Source: Bacteroidota bacterium
GTDB lineage: Bacteria; Bacteroidota; Bacteroidia; Chitinophagales; Chitinophagaceae
DNA: 64,000 nt
Assembly (NCBI GenBank): GCA_020161535.1
Contig: JAIUNW010000009.1
Span: forward strand, 1 to 64,000
Direction of reading: 5' to 3'
Made by a program: the position numbers and the translations under genes
Part shown: positions 53,496-62,634 of the stretch, piece after piece
Position numbering within the stretch: position 1 is the first letter of the stretch
How the letters are laid out: every line of letters begins with the position of its first letter
Notes under the pieces: generated by a model
What the model saw: the letters and a program-made list of their open reading frames with translations, nothing else
What the model was told of the DNA's origin: nothing
The model's database searches: none

Positions 53496-55340
53496 ATGAA
53501 GAATTTCTCGCGCATCTTTAAATATCTCTCCAACAAGAAAGGAGAAATCGCCCTTTATTTCCTTTTTAACCTGTTGTCGATTGTTTTCTCGCTGGTTTCG
53601 CTGGCCATGCTGGCGCCTTTCCTGCAACTCTTGTTTGGCAGCCATGTGGAACCCATTGCGGCAAAGCCGGCGGTTGGTTTTTCTGCCAGCGGCCTGCTCG
53701 ACCTGATGAAATATTATTTCAACGAAATGATCATCAGCCACAGCACACCCGGCAGTCCCAATGCCGGCAAACTCTATGCGCTGTCGGTTATCTGCGTGGT
53801 ACTGATTGTGACGATCTTTCTGAAAAATCTTTTTTTATACCTCACATTTCGTATCCAGTCGCCGCTGCGCAACTATGTACTCACGCGACTGCGGTCAGAA
53901 CTCTATGCGAAAATCCTGCTGTTGCCCATTGGCTTCTTTACCGAGAAACGAAAGGGCGATATCATCAGCCGGATGAGCAACGACACCAACGAGATTGAAT
54001 GGAGTGTGATCTCGGCCCTCGAATCATTGATCAAAGAACCACTGACGATTCTGATCATCCTGGTATCGCTGGTGACGCTGAGCCCTACCCTCTCTTTGTT
54101 CCTGCTGGTATTGCTGCCACTCACCGGATTCATCATTGGTCGCATCAGCCGCGCGTTGCGCAAACAATCAAATGTTGCGCAAGAGCAACAGGGTTTGTTG
54201 TTGAGTGTGCTCGATGAAACCCTCGGCGGGCTTCGGGTGATCAAAGCTTTCAATGCAGAGAAACTAATTGGCAATCGGTTCTTTGGCATTAATAGCAAGC
54301 TCAACAATATCCGGAATGCGATGAATTTCAAACGCGACCTGGCTTCGCCGATTTCTGAATTCATGGGTGTGCTGGTGTTGGCGATCCTGCTCTGGTTTGG
54401 CGGCCGGCTGGTACTCAAATACGATGTGCTTACCGGCGATACCTTTATCACGTATATCGTTTTCTTTACCCAGATCATCAACCCGGCCAAGTCGTTCTCC
54501 AGTGCTTTTTACAATGTGCAGCGGGGCAGTGCAGCGGTGGCGCGGATTGAAGAAATTCTGGCGGCACCGGTAATGGTGGAAGAAGCACCAGATGCCTTAA
54601 AACTGGATACATTCCGCGACAAGATTGAGTTTCGAAATGTGTCGTTCGCTTATGAGGACAAAACCATTTTACACAATATCAACCTGGTGATTGAAAAAGG
54701 CAAAACGGTGGCCTTGGTGGGTTCATCCGGCTCGGGAAAATCGACCCTGGCCGACCTGATCCCCCGCTTTCACGATGTAACCAGCGGCGAGATACTGATT
54801 GATGGAAAAGACATTCGCAGCTATAGCCTTTCTTCTATCCGCAACCAACTCAGTATCGTTACGCAAGAACCCATCTTGTTCAACGACAGTATTCGCAATA
54901 ATATCCTGGTGGCAAAGCCTGAGGCCAGCCAGGCAGCGGTGGAGAATGCCGCCAAAGTAGCCAATGCCCATCGTTTTATTGAGCAGAAAGAAGAAGGCTA
55001 TGAAACCAATATCGGCGATCGCGGTAGTAAGCTTAGTGGTGGCGAAAGGCAAAGACTCACCATTGCGCGTGCCTTGTTGAAAAATCCACCGATCCTGATT
55101 TTGGACGAAGCCACTTCTTCGCTCGATACAGAAAGCGAGAAGTTGGTGCAAGACGCGATTGATCGCTCGATGCAAGACCGTACCAGTATTGTCATCGCAC
55201 ATCGCCTGAGTACCATTCGCCATGCCGATGAAATTGTGGTATTGCAGGAAGGGAGGATAGTGGAGCGCGGCACCCACGATGCACTGATGGAGAACCCGGG
55301 CTTTTACAAGCGGCTGGTGGACATGCAGGAAGTAAAATAA
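53496..55340 (+). CDS. MsbA-like ABC exporter
   Basis: The 614-residue protein fuses a six-helix membrane domain (about 1-340) with an ATPase: Walker A ALVGSSGSGKST, signature KLSGGERQRL, Walker B ILILDEATSSLDTES and switch VIAHRLST. It has the size and layout of lipid A or drug flippases of the MsbA/BmrA group, forming a homodimer. An insert of about 50 residues between the first two helices (after residue 45) is longer than usual. Substrate is not predictable. Confidence 0.93.
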   Translation: MKNFSRIFKYLSNKKGEIALYFLFNLLSIVFSLVSLAMLAPFLQLLFGSHVEPIAAKPAVGFSASGLLDLMKYYFNEMIISHSTPGSPNAGKLYALSVICVVLIVTIFLKNLFLYLTFRIQSPLRNYVLTRLRSELYAKILLLPIGFFTEKRKGDIISRMSNDTNEIEWSVISALESLIKEPLTILIILVSLVTLSPTLSLFLLVLLPLTGFIIGRISRALRKQSNVAQEQQGLLLSVLDETLGGLRVIKAFNAEKLIGNRFFGINSKLNNIRNAMNFKRDLASPISEFMGVLVLAILLWFGGRLVLKYDVLTGDTFITYIVFFTQIINPAKSFSSAFYNVQRGSAAVARIEEILAAPVMVEEAPDALKLDTFRDKIEFRNVSFAYEDKTILHNINLVIEKGKTVALVGSSGSGKSTLADLIPRFHDVTSGEILIDGKDIRSYSLSSIRNQLSIVTQEPILFNDSIRNNILVAKPEASQAAVENAAKVANAHRFIEQKEEGYETNIGDRGSKLSGGERQRLTIARALLKNPPILILDEATSSLDTESEKLVQDAIDRSMQDRTSIVIAHRLSTIRHADEIVVLQEGRIVERGTHDALMENPGFYKRLVDMQEVK

Positions 55341-55358
55341 ACGAAAAAACGCTGTTAC

Positions 55359-56459
55359 ATGATAACCGCTTTGCACCTGAAACGCCTGACTCCTTTGTTT
55401 GCAGGCGTTGTCCTCTTTCATAACAGTCATGCACAAACGATGAACGGGAAAATCGACAAGGTAGATCAGTATCTGCAGAAAAATTATCCGGCTAGCGAGC
55501 CGGGTTTGGCCATCGGCCTTGTAGCAGATGGAAAACTTGTTTTTAAGAAAGGGTACGGCATGGCCGATCTAGCCAGCACCGAAAAGATTACCCCGGCCAC
55601 GCTTTTCAACATCGCATCGATGACCAAGCAGTTCACGGGGATGGCTATCCGAAAACTCGCCGACAGTGGACAAATTTCATTGTCAGATACCATTGGCGCC
55701 TACCTGCCTGGCTTGTCGCCCGTTATCGGCAGCCATATAACCATCGCACAATTGCTTTCACACCAGTCGGGTATCCCTGATCATTACAACTATGTAGAAG
55801 CGGGCACGCTCAAACATGCTTACGACGAGCAGGTGCTGGCGGCGGTGATGAAAATGGATAGCCTGACGGCTACTCCCGGCACGCGGTACCATTATAGCAA
55901 TACGGCCTTCTGTTTGCTGGGCATGGTCGTCGAAAAAAGAACGGGGCAATTGTATGCTGATTATTTGAAAAAAGAACTGCTATTGCCGGCCGGCATGAAG
56001 CATAGTTTTATCTGGCGCGAAGACCGGCCTATTCCGGTTGTTGCTGCCGGTTATGACAAAAGCAAGAATGGTTTCGCGCGGTCAGGGCCCGATGAAAATG
56101 TATTCTTTAGCACCGAGGCCGATGGGGGTTTGTACACCAGTGTTGATGATTACCTGCACTGGGTACAATACATGTTGCCGCAAATGCCGCCGGCACAATT
56201 TACGATCAACGCGCAATCGGGACTGCAGTATGGCTATGGTTGGTTTATCAGGAAGCTGGCCGATAAGACCATGTATCTACACAGTGGTTCCAACGGCGGA
56301 TTTAGGTCGTACGTGATCGTAGTGCCCGCCTCGCATTTTGCGTTGTTTCTGTTCAGTAACCGGTCAGATAAAAATATTGAAGAACAGGCGCAGCGTGTAT
56401 TTGAGTTGCTATTACCGGAGTCAGGAGTTTTACCCTTGGTGCAGGGTATGACGAATTAG
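55359..56459 (+). CDS. Beta-lactamase-fold serine hydrolase
   Basis: The 366-residue protein has a signal peptide ending NSHAQ (about residue 26), the serine motif SMTK (Ser87 and Lys90), YSN at 179-181 and LHSGSNGG near 305 in place of KTG. This is the class C/esterase/D-peptidase group. It probably hydrolyses a peptide or ester in the periplasm. It follows the exporter gene by 18 bases and likely shares its transcript, which ends at the palindrome downstream. Confidence 0.9.
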   Translation: MITALHLKRLTPLFAGVVLFHNSHAQTMNGKIDKVDQYLQKNYPASEPGLAIGLVADGKLVFKKGYGMADLASTEKITPATLFNIASMTKQFTGMAIRKLADSGQISLSDTIGAYLPGLSPVIGSHITIAQLLSHQSGIPDHYNYVEAGTLKHAYDEQVLAAVMKMDSLTATPGTRYHYSNTAFCLLGMVVEKRTGQLYADYLKKELLLPAGMKHSFIWREDRPIPVVAAGYDKSKNGFARSGPDENVFFSTEADGGLYTSVDDYLHWVQYMLPQMPPAQFTINAQSGLQYGYGWFIRKLADKTMYLHSGSNGGFRSYVIVVPASHFALFLFSNRSDKNIEEQAQRVFELLLPESGVLPLVQGMTN

Positions 56460-56464
56460 GGTGA

Positions 56465-56497
56465 TTTTACCCGTCGGGTGGCACCCGACGGGTAAAA
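56465..56497. repeat. Palindromic repeat, full inverted form between convergent genes
   Basis: Arms TTTTACCCGTCGGGT (56465-56479) and ACCCGACGGGTAAAA (56483-56497) flank GGC exactly as at 28.9 kb. The element fills the gap between the stops at 56459 and 56501 and, with A-tracts and T-tracts at both ends, would be a good bidirectional terminator. Confidence 0.92.
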
Positions 56498-56500
56498 GAA

Positions 56501-57583
56501 TTATTTATTCATCATGTTCTTGGCCTCGATGCTGAGAGTAGCATGGGGCACAGCACGCAGACGTGCTTTGTCGATGAGTTTACCGGTAACCCGGCAAACA
56601 CCGTAGGTTTTGTTCTCGATGCGCATCAACGCTTTTTCGAGGTGATCGATAAACGTAATCTGGCGACTGGCCATTTGTGCCAATTGTTCTCTTTCCATGC
56701 TCACACTGCCGTCTTCCATGGTCATGTAACGGCTCTCGCTTTCGTCGCCACCCATCTCGTCTTTCCGGGTGATCAGGCCTTGCAAATAGGCCAGCTCTTT
56801 TTTGGCAGCGTCGAGTTTCTTATTGATGAGGTCTCTGAATTCTTGTAGTTCGTTATCACTGTATCGCATAGTAGGGCCTGGATTTTCAATTCCACCTTGG
56901 TCAAGCACACTCTTGGTGAAATCTGGATTATAGGGTTGAGACGTTTTCGTCTTTATCTCGGGCATTTCGACCTTTGCCGGCCTTTTTTCTGGCGGCGGCG
57001 CCGGTTTTTTAATCGGAATGGGCGTGGTCTGTTTTGAATCATCCTTCACCGTGGCCTGTTTCATGTTATTGGGACGAAATCCCTGGCGGATGATCTTCTT
57101 AACCGGCTCTTTTTTCGGCTTTTCTTTTTTGACTGGTGCTGCTTTCACCGGCTTTACCGCTTCGGGCGCTTTTACTTCGGGCACCTTAACCTCCGGCGCT
57201 TTTTTGGCCGGGGCTGCTTTGGCAGCAGGTTTGGCTGGGGCAGCGGGTTTTGTCGCAACTGGTTTTGCTGCAACAACCGTTTTAGCCGCCGGCGCTTTGG
57301 CAGCGGGTTTGGCAGGTGCTTTGGCCGCTGGCGCTTTCGACGTCGCCGTTGCTTTCGCAGCCGGTGCCGATTTATGGACTGGGGCTTTGGCCACTGGCTT
57401 AGCAGGTGCTTTGGCAGCGGGCTTGGCAGCTTTCGCAGCAGGCTTGGCGACCGGCTTAGCCACTTTTTTGGCTGGTGCCGCTTTTGCAGCGGGTTTAGCA
57501 GCGGCCTTCTTGGCTGGTGCTGCTTTTTTTGCCGGAGCAACTTTTTTGGCGGCTGGTTTTGCGGCCTTTTTTTTGGTTGCCAT
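56501..57583 (-). CDS. Histone-H1-like tail fused to a DksA/TraR-like domain
   Basis: The 360-residue protein has two parts. Residues 1-165 are a low-complexity Ala-Lys-Pro chain (PAKKA and AAKPA repeats) like bacterial histone H1 homologues and bind DNA by charge. Residues 230-360 resemble DksA/TraR: a coiled coil LQEFRDLINKKLDAAKKELAYLQ, then LMRIENKTYGVCRVTG and PHATLSIEAKN. Of the four zinc Cys, only Cys330 remains; the others are Thr333, Ser351 and Ala354. The second part may bind RNA polymerase. The gene directly follows ileS on the strand. Confidence 0.88.
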   Translation of the reverse strand: MATKKKAAKPAAKKVAPAKKAAPAKKAAAKPAAKAAPAKKVAKPVAKPAAKAAKPAAKAPAKPVAKAPVHKSAPAAKATATSKAPAAKAPAKPAAKAPAAKTVVAAKPVATKPAAPAKPAAKAAPAKKAPEVKVPEVKAPEAVKPVKAAPVKKEKPKKEPVKKIIRQGFRPNNMKQATVKDDSKQTTPIPIKKPAPPPEKRPAKVEMPEIKTKTSQPYNPDFTKSVLDQGGIENPGPTMRYSDNELQEFRDLINKKLDAAKKELAYLQGLITRKDEMGGDESESRYMTMEDGSVSMEREQLAQMASRQITFIDHLEKALMRIENKTYGVCRVTGKLIDKARLRAVPHATLSIEAKNMMNK

Positions 57584-57625
57584 CTTGGTTCCTTTTATCC
57601 GATGATGAATATCTATTAAAACCTG

Positions 57626-60600
57626 TCAGGCCGATTTCTCGACTTTGACAGTAACAGGTTGCTCGTTTATATCAATTTCAATACCGTCGCTCAGGTTGTT
57701 GTCCACCTCCAGTTCATCTGCCAGCACTTCCGCTTTAATATAAGGCGCAAACTGCCGGATAGAGGTTTCCAGTAGGCCTGCCTGGCCAAACCTGACCCTG
57801 ATGCGATCGGTCAGTTCATAACCATTGTCTTTCCTGATCTTTTGGATTCTGTTCACCAATTCCCGGGCATTGCCCTCCTGCTCCAATTCGGGAGTCAGGG
57901 TAACGTCGAGAGCTACGGTCAAAGCGCCTTTTGAACTAACCATCCAGCCGGGTATATCCTCACTGGTGATTTCAACCTCCTGGATTTGTAATATTAAGGG
58001 TTCGCTATCAATTTCCAAAGAATAAGAACCTTCTTTTTCCAGTCTCGAAATATCTGCCTGGCTGAAGCCGGCAATAGCATTGGATACCGCTTTCATTTTG
58101 GCACCCAGTCGCTTGCCAAGGGCCTGGAAATTGGGTTTGATTTTCTTCTTGATAAAGCCATCCGCATCGGTCAGGTATTCCACCGCCTTCACATTCACTT
58201 CCGACTTAATCAGGTCTTCCACCTTCTCCAACCGGCTTTTCATGGCCGGGTCGAGCACGGGGATGAGTATCTTCTGCAGCGGCTGCCGCACTTTGATGTT
58301 CACTTTTTTGCGAAGCGACAACACGAGCGACGAAGCATCCTGCGCCAGGCGCATTCGTTCCTCCAGGTCGGCATCGATGCGACTGGTATCTGCCTTGGGA
58401 TACAGTGTATGGTGCACCGAAGCTACTTCGTGCCGATGGGTTACGTTGTTCAGGTTGCTGAACAGCCAATCGGCAAAGAAGGGCGCCACGGGTGCAATCA
58501 AACCACTGATGGTTTCCAGGCACTCGTACAAAGTTTGATAGGCACTGATCTTGTCAACACTGTAGTCGCCTTTCCAGAACCGCCGCCGGCAAAGCCGTAC
58601 ATACCAGTTACTCAGTTGTTCGTCTACAAAGCTGTCGATCAATCGGCCGGCCGTGGTTGGTTCGTAATCATCGAATGCCGCTGTTACCTGTTGCACCAGG
58701 GTTTGCAGGCTCGATAAAATCCAGCGATCGATCTCGGGCCGGTCTTCCCATTTCACGGGCGGCTCTGCAAAAGAAAAACCGTCTACATTGGCATACAGCA
58801 CAAAAAACTGGTAGGTATTATAGAGCGTTCCGAAGAACTTGCGTTGCACTTCTTTGATGCCTTCGATATCAAATTTCAGGCTATCCCAGGGCGAAGCGTT
58901 GGTGATAAGGTACCAGCGTGTTGCATCGGCGCCAAACTGGTTGATGGTTTGAAAGGGATCCACCACATTGCCCAGGCGCTTACTCATTTTATTGCCATTC
59001 CGGTCGAGCACCAATCCGTTCGACACCACCGTTTTATAGGCTACATCGTCATAGAGCAGCGAAGCCAGGGCATGCAGGGTATAAAACCAGCCGCGGGTTT
59101 GGTCAACGCCTTCGCAAATAAAATCAGCGGGGAAGTTTTGGTCAAACGGCGCTTTGAAAGGCCGGTCACTGCCGGCTGCTAGTTTTTCATAGTCGAGTCC
59201 CCATTGCGCATAAGGCATGGCACCACTGTCAAACCACACATCAATCAGATCGGGCTCTCTGCGCATAGGCTTGCCCGTTGGGCTCACCAATACCACTTCA
59301 TCTACATAGGGTTTATGCAAATCAAGTATACCATCGTGCAGGTAATTTTTGTTTACCTCAGCACCCAATACTTCATTGGCTTTGCGGATTTCAGCATTCA
59401 GTTCAGCGATGGAACCGATGCAGATTTCTTCGCTGCCATCTTCGGTGCGCCAGATGGGCAGGGGTGTTCCCCAGAAACGACTGCGACTCAGGTTCCAATC
59501 AACCATATTCTCCAGCCAGTTGCCAAAGCGGCCTTCGCCGGTGGCTTTCGGTTTCCAGTTGATGGTTTTGTTGAGGGCTACCATCCTGTCTTTGATGGCC
59601 GTGGTCTTGATGAACCAGGCATCGAGCGGATAATACAGTACGGGTTTATCAGTGCGCCAGCAATGCGGATAACTGTGTTCATATTTCTCCACCTTGAAAG
59701 CACGGTTCTCTTTTTTCAGCTTTACACTGATATCAACATTGACGTCTACATAGTCTTTCTCGTCTTTGTAATTCTTTACATACCGACCACTGAACTCACC
59801 CACCCCGTCTACAAATTTTCCTTCGCGATCAACCAGGGTGAGAATGCCGATACCATACTTGCGACCAACTTTATAGTCGTCGGCACCAAAGGCCGGCGCG
59901 GTATGCACGATACCTGTACCATCTTCAACCGTTACAAATCCATCGAGCAATACGCGAAACGGATCGCCACCGGTTTTTTCGGGCGTGCTCGCTGCATAAG
60001 GCAACAGTTGCTCATAGCGCAGGCCTTCGAGGTCTTTGCCTTTAAAGGCCGTGAGTATGCGCCAGGGCAATTGTTTGGCATCGGGGCCATAGCCGGTTTC
60101 GTCGGCGTTTTCGTTTTCGGCCTTGAAATATTTTGGCAGCAGGGCCTTGGCCAGCACCACGTTTATGGGCAGGTGGGTATACGGATTGAAAGTGCGCACC
60201 AGCACATAATCGATCGAAGGCCCCACGGTTAGGCCGAGGTTCGAGGGAAGGGTCCACGGGGTGGTAGTCCAGGCCAGGAAGAAAACTTCTTCGCCGCCAG
60301 GAAGGCCCGCCCGCGGGTTATTATCCGCGGCAGCGAATAAAAATTCACTGTCACTGTTGCGGATTGCTTTGAACATGGCCACCGCACTGGTGTCTTTCAC
60401 GTCTTTATAGGTACCGGGCTGGTTGAGTTCATGCGAGCTCAGGCCGGTGCCGGCGGCTGGAGAATAGGGCTGGATGCTGACACTTTTATAGAGCAGTCCT
60501 TTTTTGTACAGGCGCTGCAACAACCACCAGAGGGTTTCTATATAGGTGTTTTCAAACGTGATATACGGATCCTGGAGGTCAACCCAATAGCCCATTTGCT

Positions 60601-61012
60601 GGGTCAGGCTGTCCCACTTGTCTTTGAAACGCAACACGGCCTCGCGGCATTTCTGGTTGTATTCTTCGACCGTGATTTTTTTACCGATATCTTCTTTGGT
60701 GATGCCCAGTTCTTTTTCTACCCCCAGTTCGATGGGCAGGCCATGGGTATCCCATCCGCCTTTGCGTTTCACCTGGAAGCCCTGCATGGTTTTGTAGCGG
60801 CAAACCAGGTCTTTTAAGGTACGGGAGATGACGTGGTGAATACCGGGCATGCCGTTGGCGCTTGGCGGGCCTTCGTAAAACACAAAGGGTGGGGCGCCAT
60901 CGCGCAGTGAAACGCTTTTCTCGAAAGCCTTTTCCTGGTTCCAGCGATCAAGTATTGCTGACCCGATGCCGGGAAGATCTAAGTGGCTGAACTCACGATA
61001 CTTGGCTGCCAT
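57626..61012 (-). CDS. ileS: Isoleucyl-tRNA synthetase
   Basis: The 1128-residue class I synthetase has the ATP motif PSANGMPGIHHVISRTLKD (HIGH-like, near 55-70), the editing domain in the middle (TTPWTLPSNLGL, GTGIVHTAPAFGADDY), WFDSGAMPYAQWG, the KMSKR loop GNKMSKRLGN (about 670) and the anticodon-binding C-terminus. Size fits the longer eukaryotic-like IleS type. It charges tRNA-Ile. A 42-base gap separates it from the H1/DksA gene. Confidence 0.97.
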   Translation of the reverse strand: MAAKYREFSHLDLPGIGSAILDRWNQEKAFEKSVSLRDGAPPFVFYEGPPSANGMPGIHHVISRTLKDLVCRYKTMQGFQVKRKGGWDTHGLPIELGVEKELGITKEDIGKKITVEEYNQKCREAVLRFKDKWDSLTQQMGYWVDLQDPYITFENTYIETLWWLLQRLYKKGLLYKSVSIQPYSPAAGTGLSSHELNQPGTYKDVKDTSAVAMFKAIRNSDSEFLFAAADNNPRAGLPGGEEVFFLAWTTTPWTLPSNLGLTVGPSIDYVLVRTFNPYTHLPINVVLAKALLPKYFKAENENADETGYGPDAKQLPWRILTAFKGKDLEGLRYEQLLPYAASTPEKTGGDPFRVLLDGFVTVEDGTGIVHTAPAFGADDYKVGRKYGIGILTLVDREGKFVDGVGEFSGRYVKNYKDEKDYVDVNVDISVKLKKENRAFKVEKYEHSYPHCWRTDKPVLYYPLDAWFIKTTAIKDRMVALNKTINWKPKATGEGRFGNWLENMVDWNLSRSRFWGTPLPIWRTEDGSEEICIGSIAELNAEIRKANEVLGAEVNKNYLHDGILDLHKPYVDEVVLVSPTGKPMRREPDLIDVWFDSGAMPYAQWGLDYEKLAAGSDRPFKAPFDQNFPADFICEGVDQTRGWFYTLHALASLLYDDVAYKTVVSNGLVLDRNGNKMSKRLGNVVDPFQTINQFGADATRWYLITNASPWDSLKFDIEGIKEVQRKFFGTLYNTYQFFVLYANVDGFSFAEPPVKWEDRPEIDRWILSSLQTLVQQVTAAFDDYEPTTAGRLIDSFVDEQLSNWYVRLCRRRFWKGDYSVDKISAYQTLYECLETISGLIAPVAPFFADWLFSNLNNVTHRHEVASVHHTLYPKADTSRIDADLEERMRLAQDASSLVLSLRKKVNIKVRQPLQKILIPVLDPAMKSRLEKVEDLIKSEVNVKAVEYLTDADGFIKKKIKPNFQALGKRLGAKMKAVSNAIAGFSQADISRLEKEGSYSLEIDSEPLILQIQEVEITSEDIPGWMVSSKGALTVALDVTLTPELEQEGNARELVNRIQKIRKDNGYELTDRIRVRFGQAGLLETSIRQFAPYIKAEVLADELEVDNNLSDGIEIDINEQPVTVKVEKSA

Positions 61013-61154
61013 ACAAAACTAGCTGATAATTAATAACTTATGAAAAATTGTCGGCGAAATGCACGCGAAGTTACGAAAATTCGATGGCATGCATCAGTAA
61101 GAAGGCGTCCTTATAGGCTGTAATATTGAGGTGTTGCTGACAACTTATTAGACC

Positions 61155-61628
61155 ATGAAACGAAGAAATTTTCTGAAAGCGGGATGGGTAACCGGCACCG
61201 TGCTGTTGAACAGCAAGCCGGGAAATGCATTTTCGTTACTAAAGCCCGAAAAAAAACTCCGGGTGGCCTTGTGCGGACTTGGTCGTTATGCCGGCTACCT
61301 GGCCGATGGCATAGCCGAAAGCAAGTACTGTGAACTGGCTGGCATCATTACCGGCACACCTGCTAAAAAAGTCAGTTGGCAACTGCGTTTCCCCTCGGGT
61401 GCCATTGCCGAATCAAAAACATCTTATAGTGAAAACGAAGACCGCGTGTATGCGAAAGCAAAAAATGGTTTTTTTGAATTGAGTCCGGCGATCAGCTACG
61501 GGCCCTTCAAAGGGCGCAGCAGTGCCGGCCCCTTTCAATTTCCTGAAACCAACCAACAAGCGGTGCAGATGGATGCCATCTATAAGGCCGCATCGACAGG
61601 TGAAAAAATAGTGCTATCCCGAACGTAA
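61155..61628 (+). pseudogene. Gfo/Idh/MocA oxidoreductase remnant with two in-frame deletions
   Basis: The open frame of 157 residues has a Tat signal (MKRRNFLKAGWVTG) and the start of an NAD-binding fold (LRVALCGLGRYAGYLADGI to LAGIITGTPAK). At about residue 72 it jumps to a segment that, in full-length relatives, belongs to the late substrate domain (VSWQLRFPSGAIAESKTSY, ... NGFFELSPAISYGPFKG). At about residue 140 a second jump joins QQAVQMD to the normal C-terminal AIYKAASTGEKIVLS. Relatives are about 350 residues. The NAD-binding core is lost, so it cannot be an active dehydrogenase. The reading frame is intact through both joins. Confidence 0.75.
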
Positions 61629-61811
61629 ACGGAGAATAGCAGCGTGCTTTTGCTTCGCTAAAATGCTGAAGAAATGTGGTGATTTTTACCCGGTTCAGAA
61701 GGGTCTTTTACGGCCACCCGCGCGTATTCATTCTACCCAAATACACGATACCTGTTAAAATTTGATTTTTTTAGTTAAATTTTTGATTTTCAGGGCCTAA
61801 CAGCCGCGCAC

Positions 61812-61820
61812 TTATCCACA
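61812..61820 (+). promoter_or_regulatory. Exact DnaA-box sequence
   Basis: TTATCCACA is the consensus 9-base DnaA box. It stands alone here apart from a weak GTATCGACA at 61881-61889, so an origin is not supported. Confidence 0.3.
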
Positions 61821-61865
61821 TAATTGAGTTTTGGCACAGTTTCTGAAATTATCAATTTGATTCAG

Positions 61866-62002
61866 TTTATTCATCGAAATGTATCGACACAACTATACAA
61901 TATTGGACGGGTTAGACGTTGAAGTGGTCTAACCGTGATCTATTTCTACGGTTTAGGGTTTAGGGGTTAAAATAGGGGGTAGTCTTGCCCCCTTCCTCTT
62001 TT
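61866..62002 (+). ncRNA. Candidate small RNA
   Basis: TTTG at 61830-61833 and TCAATTTG at 61852-61859 (spacer 18, one change from TAnnTTTG) form a possible promoter. About 40 bases further come a ten-pair stem with one bulged G (61907-61936), then the six-pair stem AGGGGG/CCCCCT (61974-61993) followed by TCCTCTTTTT. This arrangement of promoter, stems and terminator-like end suggests an RNA of about 135 bases, but no known RNA family was recognised. Confidence 0.35.
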
Positions 62003-62055
62003 TATATACCGGCTGAATATTTGTGAAAACGTAGCGGCGCATGTAGGTCTACCGA

Positions 62056-62634
62056 TTACTTGGTGTTTGCATTCGATGTCGGCTCGCCAGCCCGCTCCCG
62101 CTTTCTTTTGTACCATTTAATCGCCATCATCAACAGTATGCCGAGGCCAACCAGGCCCAATGTACCATACAACCAACTCATGGTTTGTTTCACCGTTGCC
62201 ACAAACACGATGGCAAATAACAGCAGGGTCGATACTTCGTTCCAACCCCGCAGTTGCCCCGAACTGTACCGAAATTCGCCCCGTTCCTCTTGTTTGAACA
62301 GGCGGTGCAGGCTCCAGTGATACGCAAATAGCAGTAATACAAAACAGAGTTTGATCAGCAACCATTTTCCCGCCGGGTCTGTCAATAAGCGATCCCATCC
62401 GCCCATAACCATCACCGTTAGTCCCAGTACCAGGGTGATGATCGCCGATGGCCAGGTAATGATGTACCAAAGCCGTTTCATCATGGTGTACAATTGGTTT
62501 CGAATGATGGCCTTTTCCGGTTCGGGCTTATCCCCCGCTTCTGTATTGTAAATGAAAAAGCGCGGCATGTAGAAGAGTCCGGCGAACCAGGTCACCACAA
62601 AAATGATGTGCAGGGCTTTCAGGTAGAGATACAT
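62056..62634 (-). CDS. hemJ: HemJ-type protoporphyrinogen IX oxidase
   Basis: The 192-residue membrane protein has the HemJ pattern MYLYLKALHIIFVVTWFAGLFYMPRFFIY, where His9 is the conserved heme ligand, and LWYIITWPSAIITLVLGL, with four helices in all. It oxidises protoporphyrinogen before iron insertion. Its ATG overlaps the hemH stop as ATGA, linking the last two steps of heme synthesis. The tail is hydrophilic and variable. Confidence 0.9.
   Translation of the reverse strand: MYLYLKALHIIFVVTWFAGLFYMPRFFIYNTEAGDKPEPEKAIIRNQLYTMMKRLWYIITWPSAIITLVLGLTVMVMGGWDRLLTDPAGKWLLIKLCFVLLLFAYHWSLHRLFKQEERGEFRYSSGQLRGWNEVSTLLLFAIVFVATVKQTMSWLYGTLGLVGLGILLMMAIKWYKRKRERAGEPTSNANTK

Larger units (their letters stand above)
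61629..62055. other. Non-coding stretch with stems and a DnaA-box match
   Basis: No gene is visible in these 427 bases. They hold AT-rich sequence (61755-61790), a TTATCCACA match at 61812-61820, a stem ACGGGTTAGAC/GTCTAACCGT at 61907-61936, and a G5/C5 stem at 61974-61993 followed by a T-rich run. Confidence 0.6.

Noticed and set aside
57018-57605. Plus-strand open frame of 195 residues rich in Ala and Gly
   Set aside because: It is the antisense shadow of the lysine-alanine-proline repeats of the H1/DksA gene; low complexity keeps the frame open.
59204-60232. Plus-strand open frame of 342 residues
   Set aside because: It is antisense to ileS, which has all its motifs.
61951-61968. Telomere-like TTTAGGGTTTAGGGG
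   Set aside because: Fewer than three units in a bacterial intergenic region; most likely chance.
61801-62000. Chromosome origin suggested by TTATCCACA in an AT-rich gap
   Set aside because: Only one exact DnaA box is present, with no cluster of boxes and no dnaA, dnaN or similar gene nearby.
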